Below, in pieces: positions 17,763 through 26,051 of a DNA stretch of 43,774 nt. Under the pieces are notes generated by a model. That model did not search any database. It was not told the DNA's origin and worked only from the letters and a program-made list of their open reading frames with translations. The translations under genes were made by a program, and so were the position numbers. The stretch comes from Dehalococcoidia bacterium (lineage in GTDB: Bacteria; Chloroflexota; Dehalococcoidia; Lucifugimonadales; UBA1123): assembly GCA_021295915.1 (NCBI GenBank), contig JAGWBK010000016.1, positions 1 through 43,774 on the forward strand, read 5' to 3'. How positions within the stretch are numbered: the first letter of the stretch is position 1; every line of letters starts with the position of its first letter.

Positions 17763-18473
17763 CTACGACTCCCACGGTCGTTCGCGGGACAGGCGCTCGA
17801 AGGTGGCGGCATTGTAGTACATACCCGGCGCGACGTCCTCGCTTTCGATGAGGGACTTGATGTGCTCTTCAGCCATCTCGTGCTCTTCGACCCACTCGAT
17901 GACGTCTTCTGCAATCTCGGCAGCGACAACCACGACTCCATCGTCATCGCCGACGATCAGGTCGCCTGGACGGACGGCCACACCTCCGCACTGTATAGTG
18001 ACGTTGGCCTCGTAAGGCCACACGTCCGGGGCGCCGACCGCGCCCGTCCTGCCACCTGAGAAGAGCTTGTATCCGTACTCGGCCACCGCTCCGAGATCGC
18101 GGATCGCGCCGTCGGTGACCAGGCCCTCGGCTCTGCGCATCTTGAGCTGCAGCAGCTTCACGTCGCCGCCTATGGAGGCCCACGATTTCCCCATGGCATC
18201 GAAGACCATCACGTCGCCCGGTTCGCACGAGCCCATTGCCACGTACTCGGGGGAGTCGGATCCAAGCTCGGTCTCCCGCATTATGTCGGGACGTGGAGGC
18301 ACAAAGCGCAGCGTCTTTGCTCTGCCAACAAGGTGTGCTCCCGGCGTCCTCGCATAGACGCCCTTCATGAAACTGGGATCGTATCCCCTTCTGCGAACGC
18401 CGCTGTATACGGTGGCTGAGGAGACTTTGCGGTAGCGCTCGATGAGGGCGTCAGAGATATGGGGGTCGGACAC
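17763..18473 (-). CDS. RraA-family aldolase/decarboxylase-like protein
   Basis: A 236-residue RraA-fold protein. The family holds 4-hydroxy-4-methyl-2-oxoglutarate aldolase and oxaloacetate decarboxylase as well as the RNase E inhibitor that named it. GGDVKLLQLKMRRAEGLV followed by TDGAIRDL gives the aldolase-type Arg-Asp metal and substrate site, and PGDLIVGDDDGVVVV is the family's C-terminal motif. The GTG start at 18473 has AAGGAG eight bases upstream on the minus strand. Members of this length with MRRAEGLVTDGAIRD usually cleave small hydroxy-keto acids. It converges on the DUF4432 gene with 9 bp between stops and diverges from the MFS gene, so it probably finishes breakdown of the substrate oxidised by the block opposite. 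Confidence 0.85.
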   Translation of the reverse strand: MSDPHISDALIERYRKVSSATVYSGVRRRGYDPSFMKGVYARTPGAHLVGRAKTLRFVPPRPDIMRETELGSDSPEYVAMGSCEPGDVMVFDAMGKSWASIGGDVKLLQLKMRRAEGLVTDGAIRDLGAVAEYGYKLFSGGRTGAVGAPDVWPYEANVTIQCGGVAVRPGDLIVGDDDGVVVVAAEIAEDVIEWVEEHEMAEEHIKSLIESEDVAPGMYYNAATFERLSRERPWES

Positions 18474-18562
18474 GGTATCGCTCCTTGGTCAATGTGGTGC
18501 TGAGGCGACAGCGATTCTACCACGCGGACTCACTATCTGCTGTTACGAAGTTCGTGAATTCC

Positions 18563-18592
18563 TTGTCACTGCTGAGATAACGGTGTTAGACT
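18563..18592 (+). promoter_or_regulatory. Candidate sigma-70 promoter for the MFS gene
   Basis: TTGTCA at 18563-18568 matches five of six consensus -35 bases. TAGACT at 18587-18592 matches four of six -10 bases at 18-bp spacing. It lies about 70 bp before the MFS start, in the gap between divergent genes. Confidence 0.3.
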
Positions 18593-18664
18593 CGTTTAAC
18601 ATTTCTCGAACTCCCCGTATGGCCGCTCAGCCTCGGTGCGCCGCGAGGCGGAAGGAAAAGCGAC

Positions 18665-20191
18665 TTGGCACGTAGGGCAGCCGGCAATCCCATCTTCTAC
18701 GGATGGTTCATAGTCGCTGCGGGTTTCTTCTCCCTGTTCGTATCGATGGGTGCGAGGAACGGCTTCGGCGTGTTCGTCGTCCCCATGACCGGCGACCTGG
18801 ACTGGACACGCACCGAGATATCAGCGGCCATAGCCGTCGGTATCCTCGTTAACGGGCTATCTCAGCCTTTTCTCGGCAGACTCTACGACAAGTACGGTGG
18901 CCGCATAGTCATATCGCTGAGCCTGCTGGTGCTCGGCGTGATGACCATGCTGCTGGCATTCACCAGCAACTTCGGCACGAACTTCGGGTTCCGGCTTGAC
19001 TTCGGAGTCGTGGACATCACCCTCTCGGCAAGCCTGCTTTTCCTGATAGGGATCTACGGGCTCGTAATGTCCACCGCATCGAGCGGTGTATCGCTGGTGA
19101 CCGTACACGCCATACTGGCGAAGTGGTTCTACAGGCGTCGCGGCATCGTGCTCAGCGTCTGCACTGCGGGAACGTCAGTTGGCGGTCTGATACTGACCCC
19201 ATTCGCCGCATCGTTGATCCTGTTCGCACACTGGCGCGTGGCCTGGGTGGTGCTGGGAGCATTCGTCCTGGTGCTCGCTCTCCCGCTGGCAGCCACCATA
19301 CTTAGGGACAGTCCCGAAGAGATCGGCGAAATCCCGGACGGACGAGAGGGCACGGCGATGTCGCCGGGGATGGCGGCGTTCCTGAAGGTCCTCTGGCTTG
19401 TGGTCTGGTTCGTCATCCAGCTATTTGCGCTGCCTCTGGTGGCCTTCATCAAGCTGGTCGCCCTAATTACCAAGGACAAGAGCGATTCGCAGACTACCTC
19501 CACAGCCCCTCCACCCCTGGAGTCAGACAGCTGGAGGGACTCGTTCAGGTCTCCGCCGATATGGCAGCTTTCAGGAGCGTACTTCGTCTGCGGTGTCACA
19601 ACGCTGATTATCTCGACCCACTACGTGCCGTTCGCAATCGACCTCGGAATAAGCCCGGCCGTGGCCGCGCTCGCTTTCGGCATGATGCAGGGACTCAACG
19701 CCGTCGGCGTGCTTGTCGTCGGCATTCACTCAGACAAGTTCAGCCGCAAGAACCTGCTCGGAACGATCTACTTCATGCGGTTCTTCGCGTACGTCATGCT
19801 TGTCGTACCCAGTATTCTCAGCGATGTCTTCGGAGTCGGAATCCCACCGTCGATCGGCATATGGGGATTCGCGTACCTCGCTGGAATGTCCTGGATAGCC
19901 ACGCCTCCGCTGACGTCGTCGCTGACCGCCGATATCTACGGCACCAAGAACCTCGGTACGCTGGGCGGCTTTACCACGTTCGCCCACCAGATAGGCGGAT
20001 CGCTGAGCGTGGTGGTCGCTGGAGTCCTGTACGACGTGACCGGAACCTACGTTGTCCCGTTTGGACTCGCAGGCCTTACGCTGCTGGGGGCGACAATTGC
20101 GAGCTACTCGATCAGAGAGCGCACCTACTCAATGCGGTACCAGCCCGTGTCCCCAACGCCAGCAGTAGCGACCGTCGCTGACGGCGACTGA
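18665..20191 (+). CDS. MFS transporter, monocarboxylate/oxalate-formate-antiporter-like
   Basis: A 508-residue inner-membrane carrier with about 12 hydrophobic segments in two halves, separated by a hydrophilic loop around residues 265-290 (ITKDKSDSQTTSTAPPPLES). The first half has GWFIVAAGFFSLFVSMGARN and the intracellular motif GRLYDKYGGR (MFS motif A); the second half has GIHSDKFSRKNLLG. The GxGVFVVP opening resembles monocarboxylate and oxalate/formate carriers. I start at TTG 18665, which has GGAAGGAAAAG upstream; no in-frame ATG before the first membrane segment is better. It probably imports an organic or sugar acid used by the neighbouring enzymes. Its stop overlaps the start of the next small gene. 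Confidence 0.85.
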   Translation: MARRAAGNPIFYGWFIVAAGFFSLFVSMGARNGFGVFVVPMTGDLDWTRTEISAAIAVGILVNGLSQPFLGRLYDKYGGRIVISLSLLVLGVMTMLLAFTSNFGTNFGFRLDFGVVDITLSASLLFLIGIYGLVMSTASSGVSLVTVHAILAKWFYRRRGIVLSVCTAGTSVGGLILTPFAASLILFAHWRVAWVVLGAFVLVLALPLAATILRDSPEEIGEIPDGREGTAMSPGMAAFLKVLWLVVWFVIQLFALPLVAFIKLVALITKDKSDSQTTSTAPPPLESDSWRDSFRSPPIWQLSGAYFVCGVTTLIISTHYVPFAIDLGISPAVAALAFGMMQGLNAVGVLVVGIHSDKFSRKNLLGTIYFMRFFAYVMLVVPSILSDVFGVGIPPSIGIWGFAYLAGMSWIATPPLTSSLTADIYGTKNLGTLGGFTTFAHQIGGSLSVVVAGVLYDVTGTYVVPFGLAGLTLLGATIASYSIRERTYSMRYQPVSPTPAVATVADGD

Positions 20192-20388
20192 TGATCCTGC
20201 TGTCCGCGCTTACCCACCACGGGGAGCCGGGCGACCCCGTGCTTCTTCAGTGGATCAACGACCAGATCAACGCGATACTGGGGCTCGGCGACTTCGCAAT
20301 GGTCGCGATACTAGGCGCGGCGGTCATAGCCATCCCGATCGGGATATTCGGCTTCCTCGCCCTGCAACGACTCCGGGGCTGGAACTAG
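20191..20388 (+). CDS. Small single-pass membrane protein coupled to the MFS gene
   Basis: A 65-residue protein whose ATG shares one base with the TGA of the MFS gene (TGATG), the usual sign of translational coupling. Residues about 33-58 form one hydrophobic helix (FAMVAILGAAVIAIPIGIFG), with a short soluble N-terminus and the positively charged tail LQRLRGWN, which favours a cytoplasmic C-terminus. I know no family. It may be an accessory subunit of the carrier, but this rests on position only. The gene ends by overlapping the convergent acyl-CoA dehydrogenase stop. Confidence 0.6.
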   Translation: MILLSALTHHGEPGDPVLLQWINDQINAILGLGDFAMVAILGAAVIAIPIGIFGFLALQRLRGWN

Positions 20389-21503
20389 ATTCCCAGGGTC
20401 TCCCCTATTCGACGACGGTGGAACCGCGGGTCTCCGAGGTAGTGGTAGAGGGTGCGTGACATCTTCGTGTGAAGCGTCAGACCGTACTCACGCACGACTC
20501 CGATGCCTGCGTGGACCTCGTGGGAGTGGTTGCAACCCTGGTAGTAGCCTTCCGAAGCAACGGCCTTGGCCAGATGGACGCTGGTGGGATCCGGACGCCC
20601 GCTGTCGAGCTTCCAGAGTGCCTCGTAGGTGGTCCATCGCGATGAGTCGAGGTGGTTGACCATCTCGACAATGTGGTCCTGGACACGCTGGAACCTGCCG
20701 ATCGGTGTGCCGAACTGGATGCGTGTGCGCGAGTAGTCGAGGGTCATGTCGAACACCGACTGGGCTCCCCCAACCTTGTAGGCACAGAGTATTGGAATTG
20801 CTTTATCGAACGCCCTCTGCATTGGTTGCCATCCACCTCCGACCTCGCCGAGGACGGCGTCTGCCGGGACCTCGACGTTCTCGAAGGTGACCTCCCCTAC
20901 CCAGCCCATGAATCCTGAGAGCAGCCTTGTCGAGAGGCCGGGCGAGCGTGCGTCCACCATCAGAAGGGTGACGCCCTCTTCGCCTCGCCCACGGACCGCG
21001 CAGATGAGGGTCGTTGCCGCCGCCGCATCATGGACGAACAGCTTGGTACCGCTGAGAGAGTAACCCGAGTCGGTCGGCTGAGCGCGCATCTGGATGCTGC
21101 TCGACTCCCAGCCATAGTCTGGCTCGGTCAGCGCGAGGGAGACGATTTCGCGCCCGCCTGCTATGTTCGGCAACCATCGCTGCTTCTGTTCGTCTGTACC
21201 GGCCTCGGCTACGATCAGGGCCCCGAGTACTCCCGACGAGAAGAACGGTCCGGTCAGCGGCCCAGAGCCAAGCTGCTCATATACGACTGCCACGTCAGTC
21301 AAAGAGCTGCCCGCACCGCCGTACTGCTCGGGAACAAGCATACCGAGCCATCCGATTTCGGATGCCTTCTGCCACGCTTCCTCGGAGCAGCCCATTTCGG
21401 TCTCGTCGAACTCCAGCAGAGCCTCTTTCGAGCACTCGCGCTGCATGAAGTCCCGGGCAGTGTTCCTGAGAAGTTCCTGCTCTTCTGTTAAGGATAGGTC
21501 CAT
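20385..21503 (-). CDS. Acyl-CoA dehydrogenase, small partner type
   Basis: A 372-residue flavoprotein of the acyl-CoA dehydrogenase superfamily. It opens with DLSLTEEQELLRNTARDFM and has VPEQYGGAGSSLTDV, the FAD-contacting LALTEPDYG and a C-terminal HAGIGVVREYGLTLHTKM in place of the classic GGTGY-type region. It resembles the FadE-like subunits that pair with a second ACAD to form heterotetramers acting on bulky acyl-CoAs such as steroid side chains. The other ACAD lies 23 bp upstream on the same strand, so the two are probably subunits of one enzyme. Its tail overlaps the convergent small membrane-protein gene. Confidence 0.87.
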   Translation of the reverse strand: MDLSLTEEQELLRNTARDFMQRECSKEALLEFDETEMGCSEEAWQKASEIGWLGMLVPEQYGGAGSSLTDVAVVYEQLGSGPLTGPFFSSGVLGALIVAEAGTDEQKQRWLPNIAGGREIVSLALTEPDYGWESSSIQMRAQPTDSGYSLSGTKLFVHDAAAATTLICAVRGRGEEGVTLLMVDARSPGLSTRLLSGFMGWVGEVTFENVEVPADAVLGEVGGGWQPMQRAFDKAIPILCAYKVGGAQSVFDMTLDYSRTRIQFGTPIGRFQRVQDHIVEMVNHLDSSRWTTYEALWKLDSGRPDPTSVHLAKAVASEGYYQGCNHSHEVHAGIGVVREYGLTLHTKMSRTLYHYLGDPRFHRRRIGETLGI

Positions 21504-21526
21504 TCAGTGTTCCTCGAGTCGGGTGT

Positions 21527-22759
21527 CTACGCCAGCCTGCCGGCCTGCTCTCTTACCTGTCGGCCGATGCCGAGTCGGCGGGCCATGATGACCTTTTGTA
21601 TCTCAGCCGTACCACCGGGGTGCATTGCGACGATGCTGGAGCGCTGGAAGACCTCCATGTGGCCTTCGGACTGGTCCCATTTGGGATCGTCAGTCAGGGC
21701 GTATGGCCCGAGTACCTTGAGCATGGCCTCAGCAGACCTGAGACCTGACTGCTTCCTGTATAGCGAGTGTTGAGGACCCTCGTGGGCCAGCTTCTGACCC
21801 GCGTGACGCATCCAGTAGTTGCGCAGCCCGAACAGGCGCGAGATTTCGGCCTCCACGAACACGTCGACCAGAAGCTCGCGTATCTCGGGGTCCTGGGTTA
21901 GCTGCCTGCCGTCCTGCTTGAGATTGGCAGCGTACTCGAAGAGCCTGTCGACCAGGCGGTTTCTGCGGATTGTGCCGCCGGAGCCGTGCTCGAGTTCTAG
22001 GTGAGTGGTCGCGACCTGCCAGCCGTTGTTCTCGCCGCCGATCAGGTTGAACGCGGGTACGCGAACGTCATCGAAGAAGATCGTGTTCTTCTCGCCAGTA
22101 CCGGCCCCGCCCTCGCCGCTGGTGATGAGCAGGCCCATTGGCTGGATCGTGATGCCTTCGGTTTCTGTTGGGATCATGAACCAGCTGAGGTTCTGGTGGC
22201 GGTCTCCGTCCGGGTCGCTGCGTGCGATCGTCCAGAGCATCTCTGCGCCGTGCGAGCTGCCGACGTACACCTTCTGGCCGTTGAGTACGAAGTCGTCCCC
22301 GTCTCTCACCGCGCTCATCTGGACTCCAGCCAGATCGGAGCCTGCCCCCGGCTCGGTGAGGAGCTGCCATGTGCGGACCTCGCCCTTGAAGATCGGTGGG
22401 AGGAAGTGCTCCTTCTGCTCCTCTGATCCCCAGACGAGAACGCTCGCGCCGCCGAGCCGTCCCCCACTGTCGTAGTAGGGCGGCAGCGAGAGGTCGTACT
22501 GGTCGAGTTCCTCCTCGATCACGATAGCGTGGTCTATGGAGAGTCCCCCGCCGCCGTACTCCGTCGGAGCGGTAGGCCACAGCCACCCCTGGGAGCCCAG
22601 CCTTCGTCCGAGGTCACGCAGCTTCAGGTAGCCCTGGTAGCTAAGGTCCATCGAGTCAGCAGGGTACTCGAGGCCTTCGGGCACATTTTCTTCCAGCCAG
22701 TCCTTGACCTGTTGCCTAAACTCCTGCTGCTCGGGGGTATATCGAGGCTCGAAGTCCAT
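21527..22759 (-). CDS. Acyl-CoA dehydrogenase, large partner type
   Basis: A 410-residue acyl-CoA dehydrogenase and first gene of the pair. N-terminal YTPEQQEFRQQVKDWL leads to the FAD motif LLTEPGAGSDLAGVQMSAV and the C-terminal MHPGGTAEIQKVIMARRLG, the standard GGTxEIQ flavin-contact motif that its neighbour lacks. That asymmetry fits an alpha-beta heteromeric enzyme in which this subunit holds the complete flavin site. It oxidises an acyl-CoA to an enoyl-CoA and passes electrons to ETF. The substrate cannot be read from sequence; paired enzymes of this type often use branched or polycyclic acyl-CoAs. Confidence 0.88.
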   Translation of the reverse strand: MDFEPRYTPEQQEFRQQVKDWLEENVPEGLEYPADSMDLSYQGYLKLRDLGRRLGSQGWLWPTAPTEYGGGGLSIDHAIVIEEELDQYDLSLPPYYDSGGRLGGASVLVWGSEEQKEHFLPPIFKGEVRTWQLLTEPGAGSDLAGVQMSAVRDGDDFVLNGQKVYVGSSHGAEMLWTIARSDPDGDRHQNLSWFMIPTETEGITIQPMGLLITSGEGGAGTGEKNTIFFDDVRVPAFNLIGGENNGWQVATTHLELEHGSGGTIRRNRLVDRLFEYAANLKQDGRQLTQDPEIRELLVDVFVEAEISRLFGLRNYWMRHAGQKLAHEGPQHSLYRKQSGLRSAEAMLKVLGPYALTDDPKWDQSEGHMEVFQRSSIVAMHPGGTAEIQKVIMARRLGIGRQVREQAGRLA

Positions 22760-22870
22760 AGTCCAGACGCTCCTGGGAGATTACATACGGATGGTGGGGC
22801 AGATTGTAGTACCGGATGGAGGGAGGGTCAAACGCGGACAGGGTCAGAGATTTGAGGAGAGGACCTGAAT

Positions 22871-24505
22871 CTAGATCTTCAGGATCTCCCGTGCAATCTC
22901 TCTCGCCTCGTCCAGGGTTGCGACATCATGGTTCTCGGGAAGACTGTGCAGGACGTTCAGGGCATGAATGGTCTCCGAGGGCTCTCCGGAGAGTCCCACC
23001 ACAATGCACTCGGTATCCTGGGCTATTGCAGAGTCGATCATCTGCTCCACGACCAGGGCCGCACTATCGTCGACATACACGGAATCGGAGAAGTCGAGAA
23101 TCACTAACTCGTGCTCTCGTATGTCCTCGCTGATCGTATTTATCAGCTTGTTCGAGGAGGCGACTGTGAAGCTGCCCCTGAGAGCAATCAGTCCGACCTG
23201 CGCCGAGAAGGGATCTAGATCGTCCGAGTCGTCCAGTCCGAAGAATGTCTGGTCGAGAATCGGCACGGAGATCACACTGTCCAACTCGAGGCGCTCGAAC
23301 TGGCGCGCGTTCGCCAGGCCTGCGGCAATCAGGCCGATAGCCACGGCAGTGATCAGGTCCAGGAACACCGTGAGGAACAGGGTGATGAACATCACCAGCA
23401 GGTGTTCTCTCTGTACATGGCGAATCCGGGTCAGGAAACGCCAATCGAAAATGTCCCAGCCGACCTTCATGAGAATGCCGGCCAGAGCCGCGTGTGGAAT
23501 AGATTCGACGTACTTCCCGAGCCCAAGTACCAACGCCAGCAATATGATGGCACGTATAGCCCCCGATATCTGGGTACTCCCACCGGCGCGAATGTTGACG
23601 ACCGTACCAAGCGTAGCTCCTGCGCCTGGAAGCCCCCAGATGAATCCCGCGGCCACGTTTCCGATGCCCTGGCCCACGAGCTCCTTGTCCGGGTTGTGGC
23701 GAGTGCGGGTCATCGAGTCGGCTACGAGGGATGTGAGCAGGCTGTCAATCGAGCCGAGCAGGGCAATCGTCAGTGCGGGCTGCACTGCACTCGCCAGCAC
23801 GCCGATGGAGAAGTCAGGAAGCCTGAAGGCCGGCAGTCCGGTCGGGACGTCGCCAATTACAGGGGTACCCTTAAGCCACAGGACTCCCAGCAGGGTACCT
23901 GCGACCAGTGCGACCAGGGTCGGGGGCAGGAATTTGCGGAGACGAGACGGCCATATGATTCCCACGACGAGGGTCGCGACGGCAATCACGAGAGCGCCGT
24001 AGTTTATGTCGTTTACGGCATCCGGCAGGGCACGCAGGGTTCCCATCGGCCCGCCGGTGGCGACGGACTCGCCCAAGAACGGCAGTATCTGTATCAGGAT
24101 GATGATTATCCCGATGCCGGACATGAACCCCGAAATGACTGAGTACGGGGTGTAGGATACGAAGCGCCCTATCCTCAGAACGCCCAGCAGGATCTGAATG
24201 GTCCCCGCCATGATGACAATGGTGAACGCCTTGGCGAGGCTGTCCGCGTGGGCCGTGACGATTACGGCCATCGCAACGGACATAGGGCCTGTGGGGCCGG
24301 AAATCTGGGACCGAGTTCCTCCGAAGACCGCTGCGAGGAAGCCTACGGCAATTGCGCCGTAGATGCCGGCAAGTGCTCCCAGTCCGGACGCTACGCCAAA
24401 GGCGAGCGCTACCGGAAGACCGACTACCGCTGCTGTGATGCCTCCAAAGACATCCCCTCGGAACGTTTGGAGATCGTAGCTGAAGTTAAACTTTAGAAGA
24501 TTCAA
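22871..24505 (-). CDS. SulP-family anion transporter with STAS domain
   Basis: A 544-residue inner-membrane carrier. Residues ~20-400 hold many hydrophobic helices with the SulP opening DVFGGITAAVVGLPVALAFG and ISGPTGPMSVAMAV, then GLPGAGATLGTVVNIRAGG, the signature before helix eight. Residues about 425-540 form a cytoplasmic STAS domain (VILDFSDSVYVDDSAALVVE), whose Asp/Ser pair is conserved in anti-sigma-antagonist folds. SulP members move sulfate, bicarbonate or dicarboxylates; bacterial ones like this may be sulfate or bicarbonate carriers, and no neighbour decides. The start appears to be TTG at 24505 with no clear Shine-Dalgarno, so the true start may differ slightly. Confidence 0.88.
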   Translation of the reverse strand: MNLLKFNFSYDLQTFRGDVFGGITAAVVGLPVALAFGVASGLGALAGIYGAIAVGFLAAVFGGTRSQISGPTGPMSVAMAVIVTAHADSLAKAFTIVIMAGTIQILLGVLRIGRFVSYTPYSVISGFMSGIGIIIILIQILPFLGESVATGGPMGTLRALPDAVNDINYGALVIAVATLVVGIIWPSRLRKFLPPTLVALVAGTLLGVLWLKGTPVIGDVPTGLPAFRLPDFSIGVLASAVQPALTIALLGSIDSLLTSLVADSMTRTRHNPDKELVGQGIGNVAAGFIWGLPGAGATLGTVVNIRAGGSTQISGAIRAIILLALVLGLGKYVESIPHAALAGILMKVGWDIFDWRFLTRIRHVQREHLLVMFITLFLTVFLDLITAVAIGLIAAGLANARQFERLELDSVISVPILDQTFFGLDDSDDLDPFSAQVGLIALRGSFTVASSNKLINTISEDIREHELVILDFSDSVYVDDSAALVVEQMIDSAIAQDTECIVVGLSGEPSETIHALNVLHSLPENHDVATLDEAREIAREILKI

Positions 24506-24571
24506 CTATTGCGATACTCGCGACAACTGCCCATCGTCGCTCTCGAAGCCGCCTCAGCCCAGTGCAGTCTT

Positions 24572-24587
24572 ACCCCCGGCTGGGGGT
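24572..24587. repeat. Short hairpin between divergent genes
   Basis: ACCCCC and GGGGGT form a perfect 6-bp stem around a GGCT loop. It lies between the divergent sulP and endoQ genes, so it is not a simple terminator. It could be a regulator site or chance in GC-rich DNA. Confidence 0.25.
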
Positions 24588-24639
24588 CCACCGTTTCGCA
24601 ACAGGAGGACAAGTACCGGGCGAGGAGAGGCACTGATCA

Positions 24640-24645
24640 TATAAT
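24640..24645 (+). promoter_or_regulatory. Consensus -10 box TATAAT upstream of endoQ
   Basis: An exact TATAAT sits in an AT-rich patch about 95 bp before the EndoQ ATG. No good -35 lies 17 bp upstream, so this is a candidate only. The gene's own ribosome-binding site is AGGTGATAAG just before 24740. Confidence 0.3.
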
Positions 24646-24739
24646 CTAGGATGCTCAACGCATCAATGTTTATTTATCTTAATCGAGACCATATGTCAAC
24701 TACCAAGGGGCTGAAGTGAGCAGGTGATAAGATCGTCGT

Positions 24740-26005
24740 ATGACCTACACAGCCGACCTGCACATACACTCTTCGTACGCATACGCAACGAGTAAAGACC
24801 TGAACTTCGAGAACCTCGCCCACTGGGCGAAACTCAAGGGAATCGACCTCCTGGCGTCAGCGGATTTCACACAGCCGGAATGGTTCGAGGAGTCGCGAGC
24901 CAAGCTGACTGACACCGGCGACGGTCTGTACGAGCACGATGGCGTGAAGTTTGTTCTGGGGACCGAGGTGAGCTGTGTTGCGCGTGTGAACGGTCGTAGC
25001 CGGCGGACTCACATCCTGGCATTCGCACCAAGCCTCGACACCGTGGGCAGGATCAATACGGCCCTCGCCGAAACAGGCGCCAAGCTCGACGGCGACGGCA
25101 GGCCCACACTGACGATACCCCCGAGGGACCTGCTGGAGATTCTGCTTGGCATCGATCCTCGCTGCTTCGTCATTCCTGCCCATATCTGGACTCCATGGTT
25201 CGGTCTGTTCGGGTCCAAGTCCGGATTCGACTCCCTCGACGAGTGCTTTGGTGACCTGACCGAGCACATCATCGCAGTGGAGACCGGCTTATCAGCCGAC
25301 CCGACAATGTGCTGGCGTGTGCCGGAGCTGGACAACCTGTCCATCGTGTCGTTTTCGGATGCCCACTCGCTTCCCAAACTGGCACGCGAGTTGACGATAT
25401 TCAATGGCGAGCCTAGCTACGACAGTCTGGTCGAGTCGCTGAGGTCGCAGGACATCGCCTATACGATCGAGTTCTTCCCCGAAGAGGGTAAGTACCACCT
25501 GTCAGGACATCGCAAGTGCGGCGTTCGCTACGAGCCAGACGAGGTGGCCACCCTTGGCAGCGCCTGCCCGGTGTGCGGGAGAGCCATGACCCTTGGTGTC
25601 ATGCAACGCGTCGAGGACCTTGCCCGCTGGAAGGCGGCCGCCCCTGAAGTCGAGGACGGTCTTGTCATGTCGCCAGACGGCAGGCCGCCGTACAGGTCCA
25701 TGGTATCGCTCCAGCAGGTGCTCTCGGAGACCCTTGGAGTCGGGGTAAACACGAAGCGCGTCCGCACAGCCTACATGAGCCTAGTGGAGACGTTCGGGAA
25801 CGAGATGGAGGTGCTGATAGACACGCCCGCCTCTGACCTGGAAATCGCCCTACCCTCGCACGGCGACCGGTTCGCCGAAGGAATCGAGAGGGTGAGAACA
25901 GGCGACATCCACATCGAACCCGGCTTCGACGGGCAGTTCGGCGTTGTCAGAGTGTGGCTGGATGAGGCCAAATCAAACAAGTCCCGACAACCTCTGTTAA
26001 TCTGA
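24740..26005 (+). CDS. Endonuclease Q-like PHP-domain DNA repair nuclease
   Basis: A 421-residue protein with the layout and length of EndoQ, which nicks DNA 5' of deaminated bases (uracil, hypoxanthine) and abasic sites. Residues 1-230 are a PHP metal domain: DLHIHSSYAYATSK, GTEVSC, IPAHIWTPWFGLFGS and VSFSDAHSLPKLARE supply metal ligands. Around 255-290 a zinc site is seen (HRKCGVRYEP then CPVCGRAM). The C-terminus (YRSMVSLQQVLSETLG) matches the EndoQ-specific region. EndoQ is best known from Thermococcales and methanogens, with scattered bacterial members such as Bacillus pumilus. No DNA-repair genes adjoin it. A generic PHP phosphoesterase is the alternative, but the zinc-finger insertion argues for EndoQ. 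Confidence 0.8.
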   Translation: MTYTADLHIHSSYAYATSKDLNFENLAHWAKLKGIDLLASADFTQPEWFEESRAKLTDTGDGLYEHDGVKFVLGTEVSCVARVNGRSRRTHILAFAPSLDTVGRINTALAETGAKLDGDGRPTLTIPPRDLLEILLGIDPRCFVIPAHIWTPWFGLFGSKSGFDSLDECFGDLTEHIIAVETGLSADPTMCWRVPELDNLSIVSFSDAHSLPKLARELTIFNGEPSYDSLVESLRSQDIAYTIEFFPEEGKYHLSGHRKCGVRYEPDEVATLGSACPVCGRAMTLGVMQRVEDLARWKAAAPEVEDGLVMSPDGRPPYRSMVSLQQVLSETLGVGVNTKRVRTAYMSLVETFGNEMEVLIDTPASDLEIALPSHGDRFAEGIERVRTGDIHIEPGFDGQFGVVRVWLDEAKSNKSRQPLLI

Positions 26006-26051
26006 GCATAAGAGCTATATATACGAGTTGAAGTTGGGGCTGGAGGGTAAC

